The notes below the pieces were generated by a model. It was not told the DNA's origin and did no database searches. It worked only from the letters and a program-made list of their open reading frames with translations. Below, in pieces: positions 1 to 7,231 of a DNA stretch of 20,051 bases. The stretch spans positions 1 through 20,051 of the forward strand of contig CAYPIB010000051.1 in NCBI GenBank assembly GCA_964410675.1, in the 5' to 3' direction. The DNA is from RGIG3040 sp964410675 (GTDB lineage Bacteria > Bacillota > Clostridia > Lachnospirales > Lachnospiraceae). The stretch's first letter is position 1. Every line of letters starts with the position of its first letter. A program made the translations under genes and the position numbers.

Positions 1-515
1 TAATTTGTAATTTTTTCGCTTCCTGCCCATCTGGACCGAATAACAGTCCCGCCCCTTGCACCGGCTCCTCTTGCTGTATTCATAACATCATCCGTATGTC
101 CTTGATTTACAATAATGAGCAGCAGACTGTGATCAGCCTTCTCCATATGCATAACTCCTTCCATTATTTCACCTGATGAATTGTTCAAAATAGCTGCTGT
201 TACAATTTGATTCAGACCTGTTAAAGGCATCGTGCACACAATTCCTTTTCCGGCTTCAAAATCACTTAAGTCCTCATCCCTTATTCTCATAATAAGATTT
301 TCTACATCTATTTTTGCACCCATGCTTATTAGTATATCACGTTCAGTACTTCCAACACCTAATATGTCTAAAAGCTCTGATGATGCCGTTCCATGCCCTC
401 TACATTGAAAGTGACAGAATACGCCGTTTTGCTGGTAATAATCCGAAAGGCTGCTGCCGCCGCCGTTTTCCACAATGGATATCATCAGCCAAACGCCTTG
501 ATTTTCTTCGTTCAT
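1..515 (-). CDS. P-II-like regulatory protein, partial (C-terminus beyond window)
   Basis: This frame is open on the minus strand from an ATG at 515 to the window edge (171 full codons), so the C-terminus is missing. The start is fixed by GGGAGGTGACTTGT directly before it, a Shine-Dalgarno that begins right after the DUF1538 stop codon. The protein appears to hold two P-II (GlnB-like) segments. The first starts near residue 7 (VWLMISIVENGGG) and contains GVGSTERDIL. The second starts near residue 126 (HSLLLIIVNQGHTDDVMN) and contains the turn GARGGTVIRSRWAGSEK, which resembles the GlnB GxxGxTV(I) strand-turn. It lies 14 bp downstream of a DUF1538 membrane protein, a recurrent pairing in which the P-II-like protein probably gates transport. 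P-II proteins usually bind ATP/ADP or small effectors; the ligand here cannot be read from the sequence. Family assignment is fairly sure, function inferred. Confidence 0.8.
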   Translation of the reverse strand, partial: MNEENQGVWLMISIVENGGGSSLSDYYQQNGVFCHFQCRGHGTASSELLDILGVGSTERDILISMGAKIDVENLIMRIRDEDLSDFEAGKGIVCTMPLTGLNQIVTAAILNNSSGEIMEGVMHMEKADHSLLLIIVNQGHTDDVMNTARGAGARGGTVIRSRWAGSEKITN

Positions 516-529
516 ACAAGTCACCTCCC

Positions 530-2056
530 TTACTGTGCATCAAAAAATACTATGTTATCTTCCAGTTCAGCCATAACTGCAATGCGCTTCTTTTGATCCA
601 TATGTTTTTTGATATTCGCCGCAAGACCAAGAAGCTGTATAGTTACAAGCGGCGTCATCGCAACCATTGCTACAATTCCAAACGCATCTGTCAGTATATT
701 ACCGCCTACTGCTTCACATGCACCCATTGCAAACGGAAGCAAAAATGTCGCTGTCATCGGACCGCTTGCAACACCGCCGGAGTCAAATGCAATCCCTGTA
801 AATAACTGTGGTACAAAGAAAGTCATTACAAGTGCAATTAAATATCCCGGAATTAAAAAATACAAAATTGGAATACCAAGTAAAATACGCAGCATAGCAA
901 GTCCTACCGATAAGGCAATACTGATGGATAAGCTAAGTCCAATTGTCTTTTGCGTAATTGAGCCATTGGAAATTTCCTCTACCTGTTTTTTTAACACTTG
1001 TACTGCCGGCTCTGCTTTTACAATAAAGTAACCAATCAGCATTCCAATCGGCACAAGCATCCACTTCATACTACCGCCCGCGAGTGCTGCTCCAATCAAC
1101 TGCCCCGCCGGCATAAATCCTACATTTACACCTGTAAGAAATAAAACAAGACCGATATAAGTATAAATAAATCCCGATATAATTCGAAGAATTTGTGTTC
1201 CGTGGAATCTTTTCGTGATTAATTGGAAAATAATAAAGATAACAACAATCGGTAAAATTGCAATTGCAACTTCTTTAGCAAAAACCGGAAATGCACGAAG
1301 AAATTCCACCGCTGCATCTTTAGTCGTTACAATATTGGCAATCTCAGTTGCCGCATACGAAGAATTGGATGGTTTATAAAACATTCCCAAAATTAATACC
1401 GATAAAATCGGACCAATACTGGAAAATCCAATAAGACCAAAGCTGTCTGCACTAGAATTTTTATCACTCCTGACAGAAGCCATACCTATACCAAACGCCA
1501 TAATAAATGGAACTGTAATTGGACCAGTTGTTACACCGCCAGAATCAAAGGAAACTGCAATAAAATTATCTGGTGTTAGAAATACTAATAGAAATACAAT
1601 GACATAAAAAAATAAGAATGTATACGATAATGGAATTTTTAATAGCATACGCAGCTCTGCTGCGACTAGAAGTATACCTACTCCTATTGCAACCGTAAAA
1701 ATCAAAATCAAATCCGGAACAGCCGGAACCTGTTTAGCCAGTACCTGCAAATCGGGCTCAGCAATTGTAACAAGAAGCCCCAAGACAAAACACGCAATAA
1801 GCGGAATAATAATATTCTTAGCCTTACTCATCTGTGCCCCCATGCCTTCTCCCATCGGAATCATAGACATATCGGCACCAAGGGTAAAAAAACCCATTCC
1901 CAAAACCAATAGCAATGCCCCAAATAAAAATAAAATTAACGTTCCTGTAGACAGCGGGGCAATTGTCACACTTAACGCTAAAACAATCAGCGTAATTGGT
2001 AAAACTGCTGCTACAGACTCAACCACCTTTTCCATAAGTTGTTCATTTCGCTTCAA
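530..2056 (-). CDS. DUF1538 family integral membrane protein, two fused halves (probable cation transporter)
   Basis: A 508-residue, strongly hydrophobic protein with roughly a dozen membrane segments. It is internally duplicated. FDSGGVTTGPIT at 170-181 recurs as FDSGGVASGPMT at 424-435, and AEPDLQVLAKQV near 99-110 recurs as AEPAVQVLKKQV near 348-359, an offset of about 250 residues. This is the DUF1538 signature. From memory, a two-gene DUF1538 pair called UmpAB in Halomonas was reported as a Na+/H+ antiporter; here both halves are in one chain. The start is a TTG at 2056 placed 4 bases after AAAGGAGAGG. The first in-frame ATG (residue 8) has no ribosome binding site. The P-II-like gene follows by 14 bp, so this is a two-gene operon driven from the promoter at 2103-2131. 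Ion transport is inference; the fold family is clear. Confidence 0.85.
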   Translation of the reverse strand: MKRNEQLMEKVVESVAAVLPITLIVLALSVTIAPLSTGTLILFLFGALLLVLGMGFFTLGADMSMIPMGEGMGAQMSKAKNIIIPLIACFVLGLLVTIAEPDLQVLAKQVPAVPDLILIFTVAIGVGILLVAAELRMLLKIPLSYTFLFFYVIVFLLVFLTPDNFIAVSFDSGGVTTGPITVPFIMAFGIGMASVRSDKNSSADSFGLIGFSSIGPILSVLILGMFYKPSNSSYAATEIANIVTTKDAAVEFLRAFPVFAKEVAIAILPIVVIFIIFQLITKRFHGTQILRIISGFIYTYIGLVLFLTGVNVGFMPAGQLIGAALAGGSMKWMLVPIGMLIGYFIVKAEPAVQVLKKQVEEISNGSITQKTIGLSLSISIALSVGLAMLRILLGIPILYFLIPGYLIALVMTFFVPQLFTGIAFDSGGVASGPMTATFLLPFAMGACEAVGGNILTDAFGIVAMVAMTPLVTIQLLGLAANIKKHMDQKKRIAVMAELEDNIVFFDAQ

Positions 2057-2102
2057 ATAACCTCTCCTTTCCTAATTCTATTATAATATTAGAACCTTAC
2101 TT

Positions 2103-2131
2103 ATTATAGCAAAGCACATTAAATGGTACAA
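2103..2131 (-). promoter_or_regulatory. Sigma-A promoter of the DUF1538 / P-II operon
   Basis: On the minus strand TTGTAC (2131-2126) and TATAAT (2108-2103) are separated by 17 bp. The bases TGC directly before TATAAT make an extended -10. The start codon lies about 45 bp downstream. The site shows that the operon can be transcribed independently of the agmatine genes upstream. Confidence 0.7.
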
Positions 2132-2177
2132 TGAAAATATTGTAAAATTTTTCTAAAAACATTTTATTCCTGCGTTA

Positions 2178-3038
2178 CTATAACGTTTTATGCAATATTC
2201 CTTCATACATAGATGGTCTTCTATCCCTGTATAATCCCCATGTAGAACGGAACACTTCTAATTCATCCAAATCAAATTCTACCGTTAGCACTGACTCACT
2301 TTCACGGTCTGCCTGCACAAGTACTTCCCCGGTTGCATCCGTAATAAAAGAGGAACCATAAAACGTTAATTCACTCTCATCATCCTTCTCTACGCCAATT
2401 CGGTTTGACGCAATGACAGGAATCATATTACACGCCGCATGTCCCTCCATACAACGCTGCCAGTGCGGTCTGCTGTCAATATCTGAATCTGGCTCAGAAC
2501 CAATAGCAGTCGGATAAAATAACAGCTCCGCCCCCTTTAAAGCCATAACCCTTGCAGCTTCCGGAAACCATTGATCCCAGCAGATTCCTACGCCAATCCG
2601 GCCATAGCATGTATCCCATACTTGAAATCCGGTATCCCCCGGCGAAAAATAAAATTTTTCTTCATAGCATGGTCCATCCGGAATGTGTGTTTTACGATAC
2701 GTCTCAAGTATCGTTCCATCTGCATCAATAACTGCCAGCGAATTGAAATATACATTACCGGCTTTTTCAAAGAAACTTATTGGCAGCACAATTTTAAGCT
2801 CCTTCGCAATTTGGCTAAAATGCTTAAGCACTTTACTGTTTTCCTTTGCAGCGGCTAGTGCAAAGTATTCTTCCTTTTCCTTTTGACAGAAATAAAGACT
2901 CTCAAATAATTCCTGTAAAAGAACAATATCAGCACCCTTTTCTGCTGCTTCTCGTACTAATTTTTCTGCCTTTTTTATATTATCATCTATATTGAATGTG
3001 CATCTCATCTGTGTTGCTGCAACGACTACCTTTCGCAT
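2178..3038 (-). CDS. aguB: N-carbamoylputrescine amidase
   Basis: A carbon-nitrogen hydrolase (nitrilase superfamily) of 286 residues, the usual length. It splits N-carbamoylputrescine into putrescine, CO2 and ammonia in the cytoplasm, the last step of the agmatine route. The catalytic triad is visible: Glu43 in LLQELFE, Lys116 in YRKTHIPDGP and Cys153 in GVGICWDQWFPEAAR. The HWQRCMEGHAACN and GLYRDRRP stretches are typical of the plant/bacterial AguB group. The ATG at 3038 follows GGAGGATAATAT. It lies 50 bp after agmatine deiminase, whose product is its substrate, which makes the specific assignment strong. No terminator was seen between the two genes. Confidence 0.95.
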   Translation of the reverse strand: MRKVVVAATQMRCTFNIDDNIKKAEKLVREAAEKGADIVLLQELFESLYFCQKEKEEYFALAAAKENSKVLKHFSQIAKELKIVLPISFFEKAGNVYFNSLAVIDADGTILETYRKTHIPDGPCYEEKFYFSPGDTGFQVWDTCYGRIGVGICWDQWFPEAARVMALKGAELLFYPTAIGSEPDSDIDSRPHWQRCMEGHAACNMIPVIASNRIGVEKDDESELTFYGSSFITDATGEVLVQADRESESVLTVEFDLDELEVFRSTWGLYRDRRPSMYEGILHKTL

Positions 3039-3088
3039 ATATTATCCTCCAATCCTATTATTACTATTTACATTTTAATTATTCTATT

Positions 3089-4219
3089 TTATCGTGGAAC
3101 TTGTTGTGTCAAGCAATGAATCGAACCGCCGCCCAGTGCGAGATTGTGTGCATTGACCGGACGTATCATAAAGCGTCCTTCTACAATGCTCTCAATTTCT
3201 GCAAGCGCCTGAGCATCTGTTTCAAGTCCATATATCGGAAAAATAATACTTCCATTTGTAATCAAAAAATTCGCATAGCTGGGAACAGCAGGCTCCCCTT
3301 CATTTCTCCAATGGCCATCCTCTTCCTGTCCAATCCCTTGTGTTGCTAAAAGATTGTCTGCTTCTTCCTTTGTAAAAACAAAAGGATTAGCCGCAACTAA
3401 CTTATGCACCTTTAATCTTCTGCCCTTTGCATCAACGGCTTCACAAAGTGTCTCATAGCAATCCTTTAACACTTCATAGTACGGATTCTCTTGATCCTCT
3501 GTATAGCAAATAATGACCTCCCCGGGAGCAATATACGCGCATACATCATCTACATGTCCATCCGTTTCTCCTTCCTCTGTATCTATGCCGCTCTTTAACC
3601 AAATAATTTTTTTTAATCCAAGATAAATCTTTAAATTTTCTTCAATTTCTTCTTTCGTCAGTTCTGGATTCCGATTTTCATTTAAAAGGCATGATTCTGT
3701 AACAATAGCTGTGCCTTCTCCATCCGTTGTGAGAGAGCCTCCTTCTAAAATAAATGGTGTCCGGTAACGGTCAAGCCTTTCGGCCTGAAGCATTTTTCTT
3801 GCAATGATGTCATCAATTGCATATAAAAGGCTGGCACCATGTTTGTCCCCTCCATAGGCATTAAACTTAAAATCAACACCGCGCACTTCCGCGGTTTTAT
3901 GATTTTTAACGCAAATCGCACCGGTATCACGAATCCAATTGTCATCAGATGTCATTTCGTATAATGTTACATCAAGCCCTTCAAGTAATGCCTCCGCCTG
4001 AAACCACATAGAGGCAGCTACCCCCATACAAACAGGGGTACCTGCCTCATTAATTGCTTTTACAATCTCAACCTGCGCACGCTGCGCCGGAATGCAGCCA
4101 TTATACCAAGTTGCACCATTTGAGGCAAAAATCATCCATACTGCTTTTTGGGGTTCAAATTCTGCCGGCATGCGAAATCCATCCTGACAGGGTGTTGACA
4201 ATAATAATTTTGAACTCAT
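3089..4219 (-). CDS. aguA: Agmatine deiminase
   Basis: A 376-residue peptidyl-arginine-deiminase-fold enzyme that hydrolyses agmatine to N-carbamoylputrescine and ammonia. Landmarks in order: DDNWIRDTGA at 92-101, LEGGSLTTDGEGT at 158-170, the ETDGHVDD active-site histidine at 222, and near the C-terminus GGGSIHCLTQQ with the nucleophilic cysteine at 369. Length and motifs match the agmatine-specific family rather than arginine deiminase. The ATG at 4219 is preceded by AGGAGGATATTC. It is the first gene of the aguA-aguB operon and diverges from the V4R/GGDEF operon across a 235-bp gap. No agmatine/putrescine antiporter or carbamate kinase lies in the window, so the pair looks biosynthetic (putrescine supply) rather than a full catabolic cluster; that last point is inference. 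Confidence 0.95.
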   Translation of the reverse strand: MSSKLLLSTPCQDGFRMPAEFEPQKAVWMIFASNGATWYNGCIPAQRAQVEIVKAINEAGTPVCMGVAASMWFQAEALLEGLDVTLYEMTSDDNWIRDTGAICVKNHKTAEVRGVDFKFNAYGGDKHGASLLYAIDDIIARKMLQAERLDRYRTPFILEGGSLTTDGEGTAIVTESCLLNENRNPELTKEEIEENLKIYLGLKKIIWLKSGIDTEEGETDGHVDDVCAYIAPGEVIICYTEDQENPYYEVLKDCYETLCEAVDAKGRRLKVHKLVAANPFVFTKEEADNLLATQGIGQEEDGHWRNEGEPAVPSYANFLITNGSIIFPIYGLETDAQALAEIESIVEGRFMIRPVNAHNLALGGGSIHCLTQQVPR

Positions 4220-4261
4220 GAATATCCTCCTTAATTAGGGTCAGAGTGTTATTTCCTACTG

Positions 4262-4267
4262 ATTATA
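4262..4267 (-). promoter_or_regulatory. Possible -10 element of the aguA-aguB operon
   Basis: TATAAT on the minus strand about 43 bp before the aguA start. The matching -35 position (TAGAAT or a neighbour) is a poor fit to TTGACA, so this is only a candidate; an activator or an imperfect promoter is possible. Confidence 0.4.
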
Positions 4268-4368
4268 CCTTAATACCGAGCAAAATTCTATATTAAATTT
4301 ATAGGGAACTGTTTGTTGTCATGTAAAACCGTGCATTTAAATATCTTAAAATGTTTATTTAAAATTAA

Positions 4369-4397
4369 TTGTTTCCTCTATGAAAAAATGCTATTAT
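4369..4397 (+). promoter_or_regulatory. Sigma-A promoter of the V4R / GGDEF operon
   Basis: TTGTTT (4369-4374), a 17-bp spacer ending in TGC, and TATTAT (4392-4397) make an extended -10 promoter. The start codon of the V4R gene is about 58 bp downstream, leaving a short leader with no obvious hairpin. Confidence 0.7.
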
Positions 4398-4454
4398 ATA
4401 TTAATAAATGACAATAACGAAAGAACTTAACGAAGAAGCAAGGGAGGCTAAAAT

Positions 4455-5030
4455 ATGTCTAATATTTTTCTTTCAAAAACTAATTCGACAGTAGAGAATG
4501 ACACAAAAGCTAATAATTTTATTCAAAATTTGCTTAACATTAAGGAAGGCCGCAGTAACTTAGGTGAGGAAATGCCTGTTTTTGTATATCGTCTTTTCGA
4601 GTATACTATGCGGGATTCACTCATCGAACTGTACGGAAAAGAAAAGATGGTAGAAATTTTCCGTATGGCCGGTGAAAAATCCGGACGGGAATTAGCCATC
4701 AATTATTTAGATTTATCCGTTGATTTTGATACTTTTTTATCAGACTTTCAAAACCTTTTAGAAAATTTAAAAATAGGAATCTTAAGAATGGAGTCCTTTG
4801 ATCCCGAAACCGGACATGCCGTTTTGACTATAAGTGAAGACTTAGATTGCTCTGGACTTCCTGTCACACATGAGACTGTGTGCAATTATGATGAGGGATT
4901 TATTGCTGGTATATTAAAAGAATACACTAAAAAAAGTTATGATGTGATTGAAGTTGATTGTTGGGCGACCGGAGCTAGGGCGTGCCGTTTCGATGCAAAA
5001 ATAAATAGTTCTGCTATATCGGAGGAATAA
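4455..5030 (+). CDS. V4R-domain (4-vinyl-reductase-like) small-molecule sensor protein
   Basis: A 191-residue soluble protein with no enzyme or DNA-binding domain. Its C-terminal half fits the V4R fold, a ligand-binding domain found in regulators and chlorophyll enzymes. The hallmark is a Cys-Ser-Gly-Leu-Pro turn (132-136), a second cysteine at 143 before the helix DEGFIAGILKEY, and the closing C-x7-C-x-F pattern (Cys169, Cys177) in DCWATGARACRF. Residues 40-110 (VYRLFEYTMRDSL and following) form the helical lead-in common in these proteins. The ATG at 4455 follows AAGGGAGGCTAAAAT. The diguanylate cyclase gene starts 3 bp after the stop codon, so the two are translated together and this protein probably feeds a signal to the cyclase. 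The ligand is unknown; cysteines could bind metal. Domain call fairly sure, role inferred. Confidence 0.75.
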   Translation: MSNIFLSKTNSTVENDTKANNFIQNLLNIKEGRSNLGEEMPVFVYRLFEYTMRDSLIELYGKEKMVEIFRMAGEKSGRELAINYLDLSVDFDTFLSDFQNLLENLKIGILRMESFDPETGHAVLTISEDLDCSGLPVTHETVCNYDEGFIAGILKEYTKKSYDVIEVDCWATGARACRFDAKINSSAISEE

Positions 5031-5033
5031 ATT

Positions 5034-6272
5034 ATGTCGGATAAGAATTCAGAAATTCTGTTTCAGTATTTGCGGGATATTCTATTTTCGTCGGATTGCA
5101 AGGAACTGGATTTAGAATTACTTTCAGACGATTTTAAAGACTTAGGTCAAGGGATGAACCTCTTAGGAAAGTGGATGTCGGAAGCCCGCACCTTTGCAAA
5201 ATCAATCGCTGCGGGTGATTTAATAGTTGCAGACCCTTCACCAGATAATCCCATTTGTGATTCACTGAAGCAATTACGATCTAATTTATCTCATCTTACT
5301 TGGCAAAGCAAGCAGGTTGCTAAAGGAGATTATAGCCAGAAGGTCGCATTTTTAGGAGAATTTTCAGAAGCCTTTAATCTCATGACAGAACAGTTGAAAT
5401 ATCGGGAGCTTTGTCTAAAAGAGGACGCCGTAAAAGCAGAAGAATTTTCTCGTATTATGGAAGAATCCGTTGAGCTTTTAACAAGCATCACTGATTCGAT
5501 TACTGACAGCATACTTGTTTTTGAAAATAATACCAATGAAAATTTATTCCGTAATAAGGCTGCAATAGATTTGTCGTATAAAAACCCCGAACTTTATGCA
5601 TTGCTGTCAAAGCACCTAATAGAATGCAAACAAAAAAGTAAAAACCGCTATTGGGAAGCAGAACTTGAAACAGAGTATCCATTAGCAGAGAAATTTTACT
5701 TAAAAATTCAATCTTTTTCAATTAAATGGCATGCACAGCCTGCCAATATATATTTAGTATTAGATGTGACGGAAAGAAAGAAAACAGAATCACAATTTCG
5801 TGAAATGGCATATTCAGATGCTCTTACCGGTTTATATAACAGACATTATTTAATGAAAATATTAGAGAAAAACATTGCCGAAAAAAATTCCTTTGTTGTT
5901 TGCTTTGTCGACCTTGATAATTTAAAGTATGTCAATGATAACTTAGGCCATCCGGACGGTGATGAGTATATTAAAACAGTAGCCAAGGTTTTAGGAACCT
6001 CGTTTCAACAGAATAGCCGTATCTGTCGTTTTGGCGGTGATGAATTTGTTATCATTCTTAAAAACTGCACTTTGGAATTTGCCGAGGCCAGAATGGGACA
6101 GGTAAATCAAAGCCTTCGTAAAATAAGTAAGTCGCAAAGATCATATCCTATGGCACTCAGCTATGGAACCATATCTGTAGACGGAAGCCAAACATATACT
6201 CCTCAAGAGATTATAGATATGGCCGATCAAAAAATGTATAAAATGAAAAAACAAAATAGAGTAAAATTATAA
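5034..6272 (+). CDS. Diguanylate cyclase (HAMP-like, PAS-like, GGDEF)
   Basis: A 412-residue protein with a C-terminal GGDEF domain that makes cyclic di-GMP from two GTP. Order: residues 35-125 contain two HAMP-like helical segments (around SIAAGDL and QVAKGDYSQKV), 126-150 a likely coiled linker, 151-247 a degenerate PAS-like domain, and 255-412 the cyclase. The active site is intact: SDALTGLYNRHY at 261-272, metal-binding FVDLDNLKYVND at 291-302 and GGDEF at 334-338. The product-inhibition I-site (RxxD nine to six residues before GGDEF) reads QQNS, so feedback inhibition is probably absent. No membrane segment is seen, so it is cytosolic. The Shine-Dalgarno GGAGG overlaps the end of the V4R gene. 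No EAL or PilZ partner is in the window. Confidence 0.9.
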   Translation: MSDKNSEILFQYLRDILFSSDCKELDLELLSDDFKDLGQGMNLLGKWMSEARTFAKSIAAGDLIVADPSPDNPICDSLKQLRSNLSHLTWQSKQVAKGDYSQKVAFLGEFSEAFNLMTEQLKYRELCLKEDAVKAEEFSRIMEESVELLTSITDSITDSILVFENNTNENLFRNKAAIDLSYKNPELYALLSKHLIECKQKSKNRYWEAELETEYPLAEKFYLKIQSFSIKWHAQPANIYLVLDVTERKKTESQFREMAYSDALTGLYNRHYLMKILEKNIAEKNSFVVCFVDLDNLKYVNDNLGHPDGDEYIKTVAKVLGTSFQQNSRICRFGGDEFVIILKNCTLEFAEARMGQVNQSLRKISKSQRSYPMALSYGTISVDGSQTYTPQEIIDMADQKMYKMKKQNRVKL

Positions 6273-6308
6273 TACAGAGCCATGGTGAAAGACTGTGGCT
6301 CTGTATTA
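6270..6308. terminator. Hairpin terminator, probably bidirectional
   Basis: AATACAGAGCCA (6271-6282) and TGGCTCTGTATT (6296-6307) form a perfect 12-bp stem with a 13-base loop, beginning inside the stop codon of the cyclase. The plus side has a weak T tract; on the minus strand the stem is followed by ATAATTTTACTCTATTTT, which suits the end of the converging 6341-7054 gene. Confidence 0.75.
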
Positions 6309-6340
6309 ATCTTAATAATTATATTAGTGGATTGTAAAAT

Positions 6341-7054
6341 TTATATAGTGCCTTTTATATAAAAACATATGATAACAATACCAATAGCTATCGTTATGCC
6401 ACCCACTATATAAATCCACAATGCTTCCAAATGTCCATTTTTATAATACTCTTTCGGTTTATCGGGATTGATAAAAATATACGGCAAATCATCCGACTCC
6501 GAACTGAAATCACTTATATCTGTTTTATACCTCCTCCCCTTATAAGTATAAGAATATACCGGCAAAAAATTGGTTTCCGGATTTACTAAATCCTCTTCAG
6601 CATCCACTATTTTTATTTTACTGCGTCTTACCTGAATTCTTTCTGTACAGCGTTTTTTACAAGCATGATTGTTTATAAAAACATTTAAAGCAAAAAACAA
6701 CCCTATTAATATAAATAAACTGCATATAAAAACCGGAACTAAAAAAATTACCATTTCTACAGATTTATCTGTCCCCCATAAAATAAACCCACCGCCTATT
6801 ATTAAAATACTGCCTACAAACATAAAAACAAAAGGTCCTATATCCTTTTCTTTCTTTTTATATTTATCAATTATAATTCTAATTCCGCACCCAAAAAATA
6901 AGTTCCCCATTAACATCATGCAAATTATAATATTCATTTGCACTAACATAAAATAAACAATTCCTACCATAGAACCTACAAACCATATAGAAAATAGTAT
7001 TGTTTGTAATGTCCATTTTTCCGGCAACGTTTCTGTGCTTTTTTTCCTTCCCAT
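6341..7054 (-). CDS. DUF3592-like membrane protein
   Basis: A 237-residue protein with about five membrane segments: two near 15-60 (SIWFVGSMVGIVYFML and the next), one near 76-97, one near 103-132 and one at the C-terminus (LWIYIVGGITIAIGIVIIC). Between segments four and five is a soluble domain with PVYSYTYKGRRYKT and FINPDKPKEYY. This is the pattern of DUF3592 proteins, where a small beta domain sits between helices; their function is not established. The ATG at 7054 is chosen because AGGGAG lies 9 bases upstream. A TTG 18 bases earlier (7072) is in frame but has no ribosome binding site. It is a single-gene unit with its own promoter. Confidence 0.7.
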   Translation of the reverse strand: MGRKKSTETLPEKWTLQTILFSIWFVGSMVGIVYFMLVQMNIIICMMLMGNLFFGCGIRIIIDKYKKKEKDIGPFVFMFVGSILIIGGGFILWGTDKSVEMVIFLVPVFICSLFILIGLFFALNVFINNHACKKRCTERIQVRRSKIKIVDAEEDLVNPETNFLPVYSYTYKGRRYKTDISDFSSESDDLPYIFINPDKPKEYYKNGHLEALWIYIVGGITIAIGIVIICFYIKGTI

Positions 7055-7118
7055 AATTATTTTCTCCCTCAAAAAACTTGTTCACAAAATTTACTATTTA
7101 TTACCTATTTTGCTAATA

Positions 7119-7147
7119 ATTCTACTATATTTCATCATTATTTTCAA
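7119..7147 (-). promoter_or_regulatory. Sigma-A promoter of the DUF3592-like gene
   Basis: TTGAAA (7147-7142) and TAGAAT (7124-7119) on the minus strand with a 17-bp spacer, about 65 bp before the chosen ATG. Confidence 0.6.
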
Positions 7148-7173
7148 TGAAAATCAATTTTCTCACATAACTT

Positions 7174-7212
7174 AGCATGGCAAGCAGGCTGCCGAGGGAA
7201 TGGGCTGTTACT
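7174..7212. other. GC-rich short island between two genes, possible hairpin
   Basis: In an intergenic stretch otherwise made almost only of A and T lies a block of about 35 bases rich in G and C, containing GGCAAGCAGGCTGCC (GGCA/TGCC stem, also a GCAGGCTGC near-palindrome). It sits 20-58 bases after the stop of the GH13 gene. It could be a factor-dependent terminator, but no T tract follows on either strand. Confidence 0.3.
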
Positions 7213-7231
7213 ATATTTAAATTTTTATATA

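Noticed and set aside
314..805. Plus-strand open frame of 163 codons at the left end
   Set aside because: It is antisense to the P-II and DUF1538 genes, has a cysteine- and arginine-rich composition unlike a real protein, and no ribosome binding site.
609..1031. Plus-strand open frame of 140 codons inside the DUF1538 region
   Set aside because: It is a mirror of the membrane-protein gene and has no family features or Shine-Dalgarno.
2127..2144. Palindrome TACAAT-6-ATTGTA between aguB and the DUF1538 gene as a terminator
   Set aside because: The stem is weak, without a U tract on the minus strand, and it overlaps the -35 element of the DUF1538 promoter. An operator role is possible but unsupported.
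4220..4454. Riboswitch or leader RNA in the aguA / V4R intergenic region
   Set aside because: The region is AT-rich with promoters in both directions but shows no conserved stem pattern that I recognise.
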